Shown: positions 20,001 through 34,300, numbered from the stretch's first letter. The stretch is DNA of 64,000 bases from an uncultured Bacteroides sp. (GCA_945965395.1 CAMFND010000133.1:1-64000); one strand, 5' to 3'. Notes: generated by a model not told the origin, from the letters alone. Program-made: numbers and translations.

Positions 20001-20328
20001 AGATTCATGGACACCGGATAATCCTGATGCATCATATCCTGCACTTCATTTAGGAAATCATCCGAATAATAAGAACGCTTCCAGCAGTTTGTTCTTGTAT
20101 GATGCTTCTTATTTACGTTTGAAGAACATTGAAATTGGTTATTCTTTGCCGCAAAGACTGATACAAAAGGCACATTTGCAACAGGTACGTTTCTATGTGC
20201 AAGGCATGAACTTGCTGACCTTTGATAAACTGGGCGACGTGAATATGGACCCGGAAACTGGTAATGGAAACGGTTCATGGTATCCTATTCAGAGGATTTA
20301 TAATTTTGGAGTAAATGTTACATTCTAA
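17029..20328 (+). CDS. SusC-like TonB-dependent outer-membrane transporter (second pair of N-glycan locus)
   Basis: About 1099 residues. A long-n-region signal peptide (to about residue 32, PSWA) precedes a carboxypeptidase-regulatory-like domain with NIMVKGTSLGTITDMDGNF and SFIGYTTKDV. The linker LQEVVVIGYGSQKKTTLTG leads into the plug (SILKDASATAVYGIRGANG) and a barrel ending GVNVTF. It starts 35 bases after the interrupted GH92 and is followed 11 bases later by its susD, so it belongs to the enzyme operon. It differs clearly from the first SusC, so the locus has two import routes, perhaps for different N-glycan fragments. ATG 17005 is an alternative start in frame. Confidence 0.94.
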   Translation: MKDLKLKRKQFRCMRLVYPMAFLCLFSSPSWAIDSSAMAHGVEQSKGIVVKGTIIDEDNLPVIGANIMVKGTSLGTITDMDGNFTLTVPYEDAVLTVSFIGYTTKDVPLKGQRQVNVTLVEDSKTLQEVVVIGYGSQKKTTLTGSVASVNVKELSQSPSANITNALAGRLPGLTVTQFGGGEPGKDVASFAVRGLSSYNSGAQSPIVIVDGVERSLSNLDPNEIETFSILKDASATAVYGIRGANGVVIVTTKRGVSQSKPTVEFKAQVGMAEPVSYPDYLGSADYARLYNQALKNDNPGWETDPAVQSKLFSDEMINNWARAKGDNTDGLGYNIDLFDYAFRPAIQQNYTLSLRGGSERARYFAMIGYFNQDGNYRYSDLNDAYSTNGGFKRYNLRTSLDIDITKNFYVSVNLGGQITDMNESGGGSGNIIFTANTTPPIYPVVLERNGHPSNETYYTDHPNGLLFGDSQYTKNILGEIAYMGYKTTHKINFQGNFVIGHKLDFITKGLKVEGMFSYDIEETHAIDRSIPRKVANNEEYGGYATFYPSEGLGIYATPDRVRYSGAYTPAISNFTVDNTKQNSYQASMAIARVYMQAKLDYQRSFGGHNVSGMFTMHRSQRTIGNEVAYRYQGFAARATYDYENKYLLEANVGINGSENFSKAHRYGVFPSFSIGWVPTEERFMNGTKGWLDHLKLRGSVGWVGNDQGIGRFLYVQYYNGTNASSWNTGTNYNQSMGGGLQEGDLANPDLTWERGIKYNAGIDMNMLNNRLSLSIDAFYEKRWDIITNTGGSDVVGIPDVFGKTSSYVNAGTVINRGFDLELGWNDRVGRNFNYYIRFNAGFARNKILDMMEIDRAVPWMQRTGHRVGEYFVYEVDHFVKDQAEADKLNAMNDGTGFQPWGKLVPGDVVYKDLNNDGKIDDQHDMKAMGNPKTPELQFGIPLGVSYKGWDLSVLFQGAALTSLQLSGPAVWDFPVMGAQGNNMGKVKAMHLDSWTPDNPDASYPALHLGNHPNNKNASSSLFLYDASYLRLKNIEIGYSLPQRLIQKAHLQQVRFYVQGMNLLTFDKLGDVNMDPETGNGNGSWYPIQRIYNFGVNVTF

Positions 20329-20339
20329 ATTTAAGAACG

Positions 20340-22295
20340 ATGAAGTTAAAAAAATCTATATTAGCTTGTCTTACAGTGGGAGGTTTGTGTTTTTTGACTC
20401 CTTCATGTAGTGATTATTTGGAAAGAGAAGATGATGGAAAACTTCAAGAGGAAGAAGTCTTTTCCCGCTATACAAAAGTGAATGAGTTGGTGACTCAATT
20501 GTATTCGGATATGTATCTGAACAGCTTGGGCTTTAATACAATTTATAGTCACAATATTGGAACATTATGTGATGAATTGGAGTTTAATAAAGCGGATGCT
20601 GATGCACCATATAAAATTCTGAATGGAGAATTAAGCTCTGATCCGACTTCAATAGGTAATATATATGGTGGTTCTGGCTTTGGTTGGTGGTGGACTTTTT
20701 ATCAGTCTATACGAAAAGTAAATAAGATTATCTGGGGAGTTGAAGAATATAATACTCCGGATCATCCGTCTTCACCAGGCTTGTTAAGTAAACGAATAGG
20801 AGAAGCTTATTTTTTTAGAGCATATTATCATTATTTGATTCTTCGTTGGCATGGAGAAATGGTGTATAGCGACCGTTTGTATTCTTTGGCAGAAGATCCT
20901 TCCACGTACGCTGTGCGTGAATCGGTTCATACAAGTGTGGAAAAGATGTGTTCGGACTTGGATGAAGCCGCCAGCCGTTTACCGGTGAGACAAGAAGGTG
21001 AAGAGTTCAATCGAATTGATAAAGGAGCTTGTTTGGCGTTGAAAGCGATTGTACGTTGGATCGCAGCACAACCATTATACAATGGTGGTCTTAGAGATGC
21101 GGATGGTAATCCTACGGGTATCTCTCCATTGGGTGATGCAGATACACGCGTTGGTGCCCAGGAATACAAAGAATATAAACAGGAACGCTGGCAGAATGCA
21201 TTGAAAGCTGCCGAAGAGTTTATGGAGGTTGTAGATATGGGTCGATACAAACTCTATAAGCAGTACGATGAAACTGAGTTTGTGGCTAATTCTGGAGATA
21301 AAGTATACAAACGTCTGGAAGAAATGTTCAGAGATAATCTGTTCTATAATAACGAAGTTATTTTGACTTTATTGAATAGTAAAGATACGCGTTGGATTCA
21401 GGATAACATACCGGAGTCGTACGGAAGCGGACAGGCACGAAATCAACCTACTCAGGAACAGGTGGATCAATATGAGGTGATTGATGGAGAGTATGGATAT
21501 GATATTTATACAGCGTCTAATTATGATGATAAAAATCCTTATGTAAATCGTGATCCTCGCTTTTATAGAGATATTGTCTATATGGGTGCCGTATTGATGG
21601 GAAAAGAATATAATGTGGCTGAAGGTAGTGCTGATGCATTAGTAAATAGTTCAGTGCGTGATACTCGTAGCACACGTACGGGATATGCTTTACGTAAGTT
21701 TGTACAAAATGACTGGACCATTAATGCCAATATCTCAAGTATGCATTTCCCGTTGATTCGTTTGCCGGAGTTGATGCTGATTTATGCGGAAGCTTTGAAT
21801 GAAACTGATGGAGATGTGAATACAATGAAATCTATGTTGAACCAGATTCGTGAACGTGCATTCATGAAACCGGTTCCTCCCACATTTGATACAGATAAAA
21901 AGGTTCGTCGTGAATATATAGATCGTGAACGGCGGGTAGAATTGTTCTTTGAAAATAACCGTTATTTTGCTTTACGTTATAAAGGTATTATCACTAGTCC
22001 TATTGAGGAAAATAAAGAAGAACAGTATTTGGCTATGCCGGAAGATACTCGCGCACAGAGATGGTTTGATGAGAAAAAGACGCAATATCCTCAAACACAA
22101 CATTACATACATGGCATGAAACCTGTGTTAGATGAAAATGGAGCGATTAAGATAGGTGGAAAGTCATATCGGATGGAGCGTTTTGAAGGGCAACAATTGA
22201 ATCCGAGACGTGTGACTTATCGTGATTACTTCTTCCCGATAAACTCCAATGAAATTGCCAAAACTCCTTCCTTGAAGCAGAACCCAGGATGGTAA
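20340..22295 (+). CDS. SusD-like surface glycan-binding lipoprotein (second pair)
   Basis: A 651-residue RagB/SusD-family lipoprotein with lipobox LTPSC near residue 23, longer than most. Family words include GEAYFFRAYYHYLILRWHG, the C-terminal REYIDRERRVELFFENNRYFALRYKG and the ending LKQNPGW. It pairs with the SusC that ends 11 bases upstream and should act as the mobile lid over that porin. The extra length falls in the middle, between about 215 and 420, which in this family carries ligand contacts. The next gene starts 25 bases downstream. Confidence 0.94.
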   Translation: MKLKKSILACLTVGGLCFLTPSCSDYLEREDDGKLQEEEVFSRYTKVNELVTQLYSDMYLNSLGFNTIYSHNIGTLCDELEFNKADADAPYKILNGELSSDPTSIGNIYGGSGFGWWWTFYQSIRKVNKIIWGVEEYNTPDHPSSPGLLSKRIGEAYFFRAYYHYLILRWHGEMVYSDRLYSLAEDPSTYAVRESVHTSVEKMCSDLDEAASRLPVRQEGEEFNRIDKGACLALKAIVRWIAAQPLYNGGLRDADGNPTGISPLGDADTRVGAQEYKEYKQERWQNALKAAEEFMEVVDMGRYKLYKQYDETEFVANSGDKVYKRLEEMFRDNLFYNNEVILTLLNSKDTRWIQDNIPESYGSGQARNQPTQEQVDQYEVIDGEYGYDIYTASNYDDKNPYVNRDPRFYRDIVYMGAVLMGKEYNVAEGSADALVNSSVRDTRSTRTGYALRKFVQNDWTINANISSMHFPLIRLPELMLIYAEALNETDGDVNTMKSMLNQIRERAFMKPVPPTFDTDKKVRREYIDRERRVELFFENNRYFALRYKGIITSPIEENKEEQYLAMPEDTRAQRWFDEKKTQYPQTQHYIHGMKPVLDENGAIKIGGKSYRMERFEGQQLNPRRVTYRDYFFPINSNEIAKTPSLKQNPGW

Positions 22296-22320
22296 AGTGT
22301 AACCTAAAAACTAATTGATT

Positions 22321-23922
22321 ATGAAACTATTGAAAAATTTTATATTTATCGCTTTGATGGGTATGACAATGGGGGCATGCGACTGGTATAGCGACCCGTT
22401 GGAATTAGTGTACCCTGGTACAGATTTAAGTGGTAATAAAGAAGAAAATAAGAAATCGGAACTGATTAAAGATGTAGAACAGGTTCTTACAACTAGCTCT
22501 GATGAGGTTTGGAAGATTGTGAAAGAGGATGTGACCGTATATATTTTCTTTAATGTGGGAGAAGGGAAATATCAAATGAAGTCAACCGAAAATCCAAAGT
22601 TATTTTCTTCTGAATATAAAACTTCTGTTAATGAGGAAGAAAAAGTGGTGCTTTCGTTTGTGGGGTCAGATTTGAAAACGATGCTGGGTGATGAAAGTTT
22701 CGAGGTGACTAATGCCAAAGTCAGCAGTGTTACCTGTAAGGGAGTAGAGTCGGGTACGGAGTATGTATGGAAACGTGCGGATCGCTCGGAAATGGATGCA
22801 CTGATGACCGAAGAAGAAAAAGTGGAGGCATTGATGGCTTCTGTAGAGGAAGGTGGCGGATGGAAAATTGATCTGGATGTTAATGCGTGTTACTTTATTT
22901 TTGATGTAGCGCAAAAAACTGTAATAACCAAATCTGAACGTGAATCTCAGAATGTTTCAGGGGCTTATTCTTTGGCTTTGAATAATGAAAGAAAAGTGGA
23001 ACTGACTTTAGTACAATCGCATTTTGAAACCTTGACTCAGGAAAGTGTGTTGGTTGTGACAAGTTATGATGAAAACTCTATTATTTGTCAGGGTAAGTCG
23101 AATGGTATTTCGTATACGATGACAAAAGTGTCAAAAGCTGAGATGGATAATATCAAGACACCGGAGCAGCAGCTGATTGAAAAAATGTTTGAAATAGGAT
23201 GGGGATCGGGTGTAATTCGTTCTGCTTCTGATGGGAACTTTATAGCTTATTATTATGTGACGAAGGATGACCATACAGTCCATTTCTTAAATTATGCCAA
23301 CCAGACTGTAACTCGAAAAAATGTAGTGGCTACAGTAGTAGAAGAAGGCGTACTGACATTTCAGGAAGCTGTTACCGTAGGTAGTGATGCATTGTCTGCT
23401 ATCAAGTTGAAGGATAATGGAGTGGAATTGACGGGCTTAACGGCTGCTAATAAGCTTGTGGAGAATCTTTCTTATCAGAGGGATAAACAAACGATGAAAA
23501 AAATGTCTGAGTGGATTAAGCTGGGATATCCGGATATGCCTCAATTTAAAGATGAAAGATGTATAGTGAGCACTGATTTAACTGAGGAATTGAATAAGAT
23601 GGGGGTATTTGAGTGGAATGGCGACTGGAATTCAATTGTGATTTTGTATGATAAAGTATATTATTTTATGCTTTTCCAGAGTAATAATATGTTTCCATTG
23701 GAAGGAACTGATGTTATTCGATTCAATAAAGAGGCTGGGGTACATCCTACTTATGGGGGAGATATAACAGTTGTTACCTCTAATTTTGAGAAAACCTATG
23801 GTTTCTTATTTAATCAAGATCATATTATTGTGAGAAGCAATGAAACTCCTGAAGCAGGTTTATATGTGTTCAGTATTTCAAGCGATAGTTTTGTATATTG
23901 GCCGAAACCCGTTTTTCAATAA
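22321..23922 (+). CDS. Lipoprotein of three similar about 115-residue modules, possible surface glycan-binding protein (DUF4302-like)
   Basis: About 533 residues with a lipobox MTMGAC near residue 19. I do not recognise an enzyme fold. Three consecutive segments look alike: each starts with a helix-like EL/EAL/QLI stretch, a W- or GW-containing strand (VWKIVKEDV, GGWKIDLDV, GWGSGVIRS), an aromatic beta strand (VYIFFNV, CYFIFDV, FIAYYYV), then a predicted strand ladder. The first two modules end with the same word, (R/K)(A/V)(D/S)(R/K)(S/A)EMD. The final third is unrelated and rich in aromatic residues. Its place just after susD is where surface glycan-binding proteins are normally encoded. 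It resembles DUF4302-type proteins from memory, but this needs a profile search. ATG 22321 is chosen over TTG 22315. Confidence 0.6.
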   Translation: MKLLKNFIFIALMGMTMGACDWYSDPLELVYPGTDLSGNKEENKKSELIKDVEQVLTTSSDEVWKIVKEDVTVYIFFNVGEGKYQMKSTENPKLFSSEYKTSVNEEEKVVLSFVGSDLKTMLGDESFEVTNAKVSSVTCKGVESGTEYVWKRADRSEMDALMTEEEKVEALMASVEEGGGWKIDLDVNACYFIFDVAQKTVITKSERESQNVSGAYSLALNNERKVELTLVQSHFETLTQESVLVVTSYDENSIICQGKSNGISYTMTKVSKAEMDNIKTPEQQLIEKMFEIGWGSGVIRSASDGNFIAYYYVTKDDHTVHFLNYANQTVTRKNVVATVVEEGVLTFQEAVTVGSDALSAIKLKDNGVELTGLTAANKLVENLSYQRDKQTMKKMSEWIKLGYPDMPQFKDERCIVSTDLTEELNKMGVFEWNGDWNSIVILYDKVYYFMLFQSNNMFPLEGTDVIRFNKEAGVHPTYGGDITVVTSNFEKTYGFLFNQDHIIVRSNETPEAGLYVFSISSDSFVYWPKPVFQ

Positions 23923-23948
23923 TAATTAGTAAATAAAAAAAGAAAGAT

Positions 23949-25148
23949 ATGCGTACACTATTAATATGTTTGATGGCTTTAGGCTTGTTTACAACAAGCT
24001 CTTGTGTAAATGAAGGAGGGCAGGTTTTTGGAGAACTTCCTGAAGGTGTAGTACCCGTAAGTGGAGAAGCCTTGGAGGCCAGAGGTGCCATTTATAACAA
24101 AGATTTGAATGAACTGAAAATTATGTGGCAGACCACAGCCGATGCCAAATCTTATAAAGGTGTAGAAGTCTCCTTCACGGCTTTGAATGGCCTTTCTAAA
24201 TCGGTAAAGATTATGGCCAATCCTAATTTTGCCAGTTCTTATGATTATTTTACCGTGGTAACCAAAAATCCTAACACAGTACAATATCGTTGTATTTGGA
24301 ATAAGGATGGGGCAGAGGAGGTAAGTGAATGGGCTTCCGCAGAGAATTTGACTTTGACTAATGTGACTTCCTCAGAAGTTTTCTTTGATATTATACCTCC
24401 TACCTATAAACTGGTAACAGAATCGGCTGTAACCCCTGAGATAGCAGCTGCTTATGATAATATTGTAGGTAAGACCGATGACGAAAAGAAGGATTATTAT
24501 ACGAAGGTGTTGCAACTGGTTTTGTCTTCCATGTATTATTCATCTGTAGATGCAAAGCAACAGCCGGTAACTTGGTTAAAATGTATTTTGGGCCCTATGG
24601 ATTATGCAGGGGCGGTTGCTTATGTTTCGGGTGACAGCGAAGGACCGTTGATGAGAATGAGTTCTGAATATGTAGGTCAAGTCAATAGTGGAGCTGTATC
24701 CATGGACGATGCTGCTTTTGAGATTCGGGGTGTATTGATTCATGAATTTACTCATTTGGTACAGAAAACCGGTGCTGTAGACAGTAATCAGCCTTCTTGC
24801 ATAGAAGGAATGGCTGATGCCGTGAGAAGTGCTTGTGGTGGAGTTACGGATGCTAATCGCATTAATACAGCTTTGAGTTCTGGTGCATATTATGATGAGA
24901 ATCGGAAATCTGGTAATACTCCTTGCCCTTATATATGGCAATTACCTTATGGAACATCTGGCTATTTTATGAATTGGCTGAGAACTTATGATGGTGATTT
25001 CTTGCGTAAGATGACAATCTCAATTGTGCAATTAGGCTCTCAATGGTCTTTGGAAAAAGCTGTTCAATATATTCTGGGAGAGAATTATAAGATAGAAGAT
25101 TTATGGAAAGAATATGTGGAAGATGCAAAGAGTGAGAATGTGAAATAA
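23949..25148 (+). CDS. Lipoprotein with N-terminal FnIII-like domain and C-terminal BSP-like metalloprotease domain (second copy)
   Basis: This 399-residue lipoprotein (lipobox TTSSC near residue 19) has an N-terminal beta-rich region (about 35-140, with LKIMWQTTADAKSYKGVEVSF and YRCIWNKDGAEEVSEWA) that looks like a fibronectin/Ig-type module. The C-terminal BSP-like domain begins about residue 150 and carries the zinc motif HEFTHLVQ near 264-271 and EGMADAVRSACG near 285-296. It shares the catalytic words and the C-terminal ILGENYKIEDLWKEY with the shorter copy at 13862. It is last in the operon, 26 bases after the modular lipoprotein. The extra domain probably tethers it to glycan or to a protein partner; that is inference. 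Confidence 0.82.
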   Translation: MRTLLICLMALGLFTTSSCVNEGGQVFGELPEGVVPVSGEALEARGAIYNKDLNELKIMWQTTADAKSYKGVEVSFTALNGLSKSVKIMANPNFASSYDYFTVVTKNPNTVQYRCIWNKDGAEEVSEWASAENLTLTNVTSSEVFFDIIPPTYKLVTESAVTPEIAAAYDNIVGKTDDEKKDYYTKVLQLVLSSMYYSSVDAKQQPVTWLKCILGPMDYAGAVAYVSGDSEGPLMRMSSEYVGQVNSGAVSMDDAAFEIRGVLIHEFTHLVQKTGAVDSNQPSCIEGMADAVRSACGGVTDANRINTALSSGAYYDENRKSGNTPCPYIWQLPYGTSGYFMNWLRTYDGDFLRKMTISIVQLGSQWSLEKAVQYILGENYKIEDLWKEYVEDAKSENVK

Positions 25149-25180
25149 AATGTAGGGTAGTATTTTATATATACCTTATT

Positions 25181-25238
25181 AAATAAAGAATCCCTAAGTT
25201 TACTTCGTTGGAATGTAAATTGGGGGATTCTTTATTTT
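25181..25238. terminator. Bidirectional terminator between the N-glycan locus and susR
   Basis: AAATAAAGAATCCC (25181-25194) pairs perfectly with its complement at 25224-25237 around a 29-base loop. The AT-rich ends supply T runs on both strands, fitting the two converging genes. Confidence 0.8.
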
Positions 25239-25247
25239 AGATGAAAA

Positions 25248-26840
25248 TTATAATCTCATCACCTCCTGCTCAAAGTTATCCTTATCACCTTTAGCCTTGT
25301 TACGGATTTTACTTCTATAGTTATATACCGTAGCTAATGAGTATCCCAAGAAATGAGCAATTCGGTTGGCGTCGGTTACACCCAGGCGAATCAAGGCGAA
25401 AATACGTAACTCAGTGTTTAAGATTTCTCCGGGCTTAGGTTCAATTTTTCCATCTTCATTCAACAGGTTGTTGAAATCATGGATGAAGTTGGGGAATAGT
25501 TCCAAAAACGATTTATCAAACTCATTATAAAAGTTTTTACGTTCTTCACGCAGAAAGTCTGCCGAACGGATAGCTTTAAACAAATCTTCTATGCGGGAAG
25601 CCATCGCTAATTTCTCAAGTGAGCGTCTGTATTGTTCCAGTTTGTCCAGGTAGCTGACACAACGGTCCAGATAACGGGCGATGTACACTTCTTTGATTTT
25701 TCCAGTCTGCTGCAATTGCTGGTTGAGAGCTACCAGTTCTTTGTTGCTTTTTGAGAGATTCTTTCGCATAAGAGAAAGTTTTCTCAGTCCATGGTATAGG
25801 TAAAAGGCCAGTAGGATGAGACATACAGCCAATCCGGTAATGCTAAGAGTCAGGATTCTTCCTAACCGTTTTTCTTGCGCCTTTTTGTCGGAATAAGCTT
25901 TATCGATGATGGGATAGAATTCTGTGACCTCTAAAAAACGCAGGCGTGCATTACAGGCTACAGCGTCTTTCATGGAGCAGCTTACATAATTATAAGCCCT
26001 TTCCGGGTCGCCTTGCTGGTACACCAGGCGAGCAAGCTTTTGAAGGGCCGCGTATTCGCGAATCGATGCATTGAGGTCAATGAGGGCTGTCTGAGCAAGA
26101 TAATAGATTTCCATGTCTGTGTCTTTCTTGGCTTCGTATGCCAATGAAAGAGTATAGTATGCGTACGCTTTTTCCTGCATTTCTAAAGGAGAAGTAAGCA
26201 CTTTGTTCAAGATGGGAATAGCCTGATCTGCCTGCCCGCTTAATATCATTTTTTCTGCCAGTACAATGCTACGGTCGCTCCCCTGAGGAAGTATTTTCAA
26301 CAGGGAGTCACGATACAGTTCCGTCTTTTTCAGATACGTTTGTTTTACGTGTGGATCTACTGTATTATCTGCCATCCATCCATAGCAGGCTCTTATGGTG
26401 AAATAATAATATTCTAAGTTGGGGGAAGACAGCTCGTGAGGGTGAATTGTTTGTAATTCTGTTAAGGCCTCATTGTACATGCCCATGACACCTCTTACTT
26501 CTGCCCGATTGATGGAGATTTCGATATCTCTCTCCAGTTGAGGCTGGAGAGAATTGTAGTATTCCTTACGACGAATATAGTGGCAGGCAGAATCAGCCTG
26601 ATAATGTAGATACAAATTAAATAGTTCTCCACAGAGTTTATAGCGTTCGGTATTGTCTGTGGCATAGTTCAGTCGTTGTTTGATTTGAGATATGACAGCT
26701 TCTCTGTCGTTTTTAAATTTCTCTTTCTTGGAAATTGCTTTATCTAATTGGTCTAAGATGCGTTGCTCGGAGTCTTGTGCGGAAATGGAGATGAACCAGC
26801 CTTCTGCAATAAACAATATAAGGAAAAGTATAGATCTCAT
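25248..26840 (-). CDS. susR: SusR-like membrane-bound regulator of starch utilisation
   Basis: This 530-residue protein matches SusR in architecture, size and position. An N-terminal signal sequence (to about residue 21) precedes a periplasmic alpha-helical region with TPR-like repeats (about 25-320). A transmembrane helix lies near 328-348 (ITGLAVCLILLAFYLY), then a cytoplasmic coiled-coil (LSKSNKELVALNQQLQQ) and a C-terminal helix-turn-helix of LuxR-like character (GVTDANRIAHFLGYSLATVYNYRSKI). In B. thetaiotaomicron SusR binds maltose or longer and activates susA and susB-G. The gene is divergent from susA, as in the classical locus. A weak reverse -7 element (one mismatch) may lie at 26891-26898. 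Confidence 0.88.
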   Translation of the reverse strand: MRSILFLILFIAEGWFISISAQDSEQRILDQLDKAISKKEKFKNDREAVISQIKQRLNYATDNTERYKLCGELFNLYLHYQADSACHYIRRKEYYNSLQPQLERDIEISINRAEVRGVMGMYNEALTELQTIHPHELSSPNLEYYYFTIRACYGWMADNTVDPHVKQTYLKKTELYRDSLLKILPQGSDRSIVLAEKMILSGQADQAIPILNKVLTSPLEMQEKAYAYYTLSLAYEAKKDTDMEIYYLAQTALIDLNASIREYAALQKLARLVYQQGDPERAYNYVSCSMKDAVACNARLRFLEVTEFYPIIDKAYSDKKAQEKRLGRILTLSITGLAVCLILLAFYLYHGLRKLSLMRKNLSKSNKELVALNQQLQQTGKIKEVYIARYLDRCVSYLDKLEQYRRSLEKLAMASRIEDLFKAIRSADFLREERKNFYNEFDKSFLELFPNFIHDFNNLLNEDGKIEPKPGEILNTELRIFALIRLGVTDANRIAHFLGYSLATVYNYRSKIRNKAKGDKDNFEQEVMRL

Positions 26841-26938
26841 AGTTTTAAGGTTGAATATCTGGTGTTATATCATTTATATTTTAGTTGCTTCAAATTTTGT
26901 TAACTTCTTGTAAACCTTTTGTTTACTTCTTTTATGTG

Positions 26939-28872
<1,934 letters not shown>

Positions 28873-28943
28873 AACGTTTCTATTTTTAGACTATGTAGAG
28901 CTGATTAATCAACTTATTATAAGATGATTACTAATTCTTCTGA

Positions 28944-28995
28944 TTTATATTTTCCTTTTTGTGAAAATAAGATGAGAAAGTGACACATAATTTTG
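28944..28995 (+). promoter_or_regulatory. susB promoter with candidate SusR box
   Basis: A -7 element TAATTTTG lies at 28988-28995 and TTTATATTTT at 28944-28953, again 44 bases from the -7 start. The shared box and spacing suggest one activator, SusR, acts at both promoters, with susB-susC-susD forming the second transcript. Confidence 0.6.
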
Positions 28996-29035
28996 CTCTC
29001 GGTAATTGAAAAACATAAAATCTAATCAATATTAA

Positions 29036-31231
<2,196 letters not shown>

Positions 31232-31312
31232 CTGAACAGGATTGTAATAGGGTAAAGATTGGACTTTCAATAGGTATTAGCATAAAATTACGGAATACTT
31301 TAATTTAATAAT

Positions 31313-34300
31313 ATGGAAATAAAGAGGAATGTAGTAAGTAGATTCCTACTATTATGGGTAGTTGGAATGTTACTTTCCGTGCAAGTTTTTGCACAAGGAC
31401 TTACCGTGAAAGGTGTAGTGAAAGATAATACTGGGATGGGCGTGATTGGAGCTAATATTCTGGTAAAAGGAACAACGAACGGAACCATTACGGATTTTGA
31501 TGGTAATTTTACATTGGAAGCAAAAAAGGGAGATGTGATTGTCATTTCCTTTATCGGTTATAAAACTCAGGAACTTCCAGCTGCAGCTACAATGAATGTG
31601 ACACTTCAGGATGATACGGAAGTGTTGGATGATGTGGTGGTGATTGGTTATGGTTCGGTGAGGAAAGATGATGCGACCGGTTCGGTTACTGCAATTAAGC
31701 CGGATAAGATAAGTAAGGGTGTCACTACTTCTCCACAAGATATGATTACCGGAAAAATTGCTGGTGTCAATGTTGTATCTACAGGTGGTACACCAGGTGC
31801 TGGAGCTACCATACGTATTCGTGGAGGTTCATCTTTGAATGCCAGCAATGATCCTTTGATTGTGATTGATGGTCTTGCTATGGATAATGATGGAATCAAA
31901 GGTATGTCAAATCCGCTTTCTTTGGTCAATCCTAATGATATTGAAACCTTTACCGTGTTAAAGGATGCTTCTGCTACAGCTATTTATGGTTCACGTGCAT
32001 CAAATGGTGTAATCATTATCACGACTAAAAAAGGAAATGCAGGTTCTGCTCCGAAAGTAAGTTATGATGGGAATGTGTCTTTTGGAAAGTTGCGTTCAAA
32101 ACTGGATGTGCTTACCGGGGATGAGTACCGGGAATATGTAATCAATTTATTTGGAGGTGAAGAAAATCTGCCCTATCCATTGGGTACAGCAAATACTGAC
32201 TGGCAGGATGAAGTGTATCGTACGGCTGTGAGTCATGACCATAATATTACAATTTCTGGTGGGCTCAAAAATATGCCTTACCGGGTATCTTTGAGCTATA
32301 CCAATCAGAATGGTATTATTAAAACTTCTAATTTTGAACGCTTTACAGCTTCTGTAAATTTGGCTCCTTCCTTTTTTGATAACTATTTGAAATTCAATAT
32401 TAATGCTAAAAGTATGGTGGCATGGAATCAGTATGCTGATGGAAATGTGGTGAGCGCAGCTGTCACTATGGATCCGACTCGTCCTGTTTACGATAGTAGT
32501 ACTGATGTTTTTGAAGGCTATTACCAATGGAGTGTACCGGCAAACTTTAATAATCCTGATTGGGAACTTACTTCTAATTCTTTGGCTACACAGAATCCGG
32601 TTGCATTGTTAAACTTAAAAGATGACCATGCAAAATCAAAGAGTTTTATTGGTAACGTAGAAGCTGATTATAAATTTCATTTTTTACCTGATTTACGGAT
32701 TCATGCCAATGTAGGAGCTGATTACTCTGAAGGCTGCCAGACTACTATTATATCTCCTTATTCATTTTCAAACAACTACTATGGATCAAATGGGGTTGCT
32801 TATGAATATAAGTATAATTTGTCGGGAAGCGCTTATTTGCAGTATATCAAAGATTTTGCAGATGGAAAACATGCGTTGGACGTAATGATAGGTACAGAAG
32901 AACAGCATTTCCATCGTACGGGTTATGAAATAAAAAGTGGAACAAACCCTTTGACTAATGCTGCATATGATGAAGTGAAAAGAGAAGATACTGCGTATGG
33001 CTATCATAGTACTTTGGTTTCATTTTTCGGTCGTTTGAACTATACTTTGATGAATAAGTATCTGCTTACAGCAACTTTACGTCAAGATGGTACTTCCCGA
33101 TTTGCCAGTAGCTCCAGATGGGGTACATTCCCTTCTTTTGCTTTTGGCTGGAAAATGAAAGAGGAAGGCTTTTTGCAAGATGTAGATTGCTTGTCTGATT
33201 TGAAGATTCGTTTAGGATGGGGTGTGACAGGACAACAGAACTTGGGGAATACACAAGATTTTCCTTATTTGCCATTATATACAGCCAATAGAGACTTTGC
33301 ATACTATCCAATGGGAGATGGATATTTGACAACCTCCAGACCTGCTTCTTATAATCCCTCTTTGAAATGGGAGGAAACTACAACCTGGAACGCCGGACTT
33401 GATTTTGGCTTTTTGAATGGACGCATTGCGGGTACATTGGATTATTATTACCGTGAAACGAATGATTTGATTAACAGTGTATATATTGCTACCGGTACAA
33501 ACTTCAGCAATATGCTGCTGAGCAATGTGGGTTCTCTTCGTAACCAGGGTATAGAATTCTCAATTAATACCAAACCTGTTGTAACCAAGGAATTTATTTG
33601 GGATTTGGGGTATAATGTAACTTGGAATAACAATAAGATTACGAAGCTGACAGGCGGAAATGATGAGGATTATTATGTGGCTACAGGCGGTATATCTACG
33701 AGCACAGGATCTACCATTCAGGCACATAAAGTGGGATATGCTGCATCGTCATTTTATGTTTATCAGCAAGTGTATGATGATAACGGAAATCCGATAGAAA
33801 ATACATTTGTAGACCGTAACAATGATGGAATTATCAATGACAGCGACCGGTATATTTACAAAAAACCGACAGCAGATGTATTGATGGGATTGACCTCAAA
33901 GATGACTTATAAAAACTGGGATTTCAGTTTTGCTCTTCGTGCCAGCATCGGAAACTATGTCTATAATGATGTGTTGGCTAATCGGGCTAACGTGAGTACC
34001 AATGGTATTTGGTCTACTTCTGGTTTTTATTCAAATCGTCCTTTGTCTGCGATTAATTTAGGATTTAGTGGTATAGGTAACTATTATATGTCGGACTATT
34101 TTGTTCAAAATGCATCTTTCTTGCGTTGCGATAATATTACGTTGGGGTATTCATTCCAAAATTTGTTCAAGACTTTTGGTTATAATGGAATCGGTGGACG
34201 TATTTATGCCACAGTGCAGAATCCGTTTGTTATTACGGGTTACGAAGGGCTTGATCCGGAGGTACAATCGGCAAGTGATACTCCGGGAATTGATAACAAT

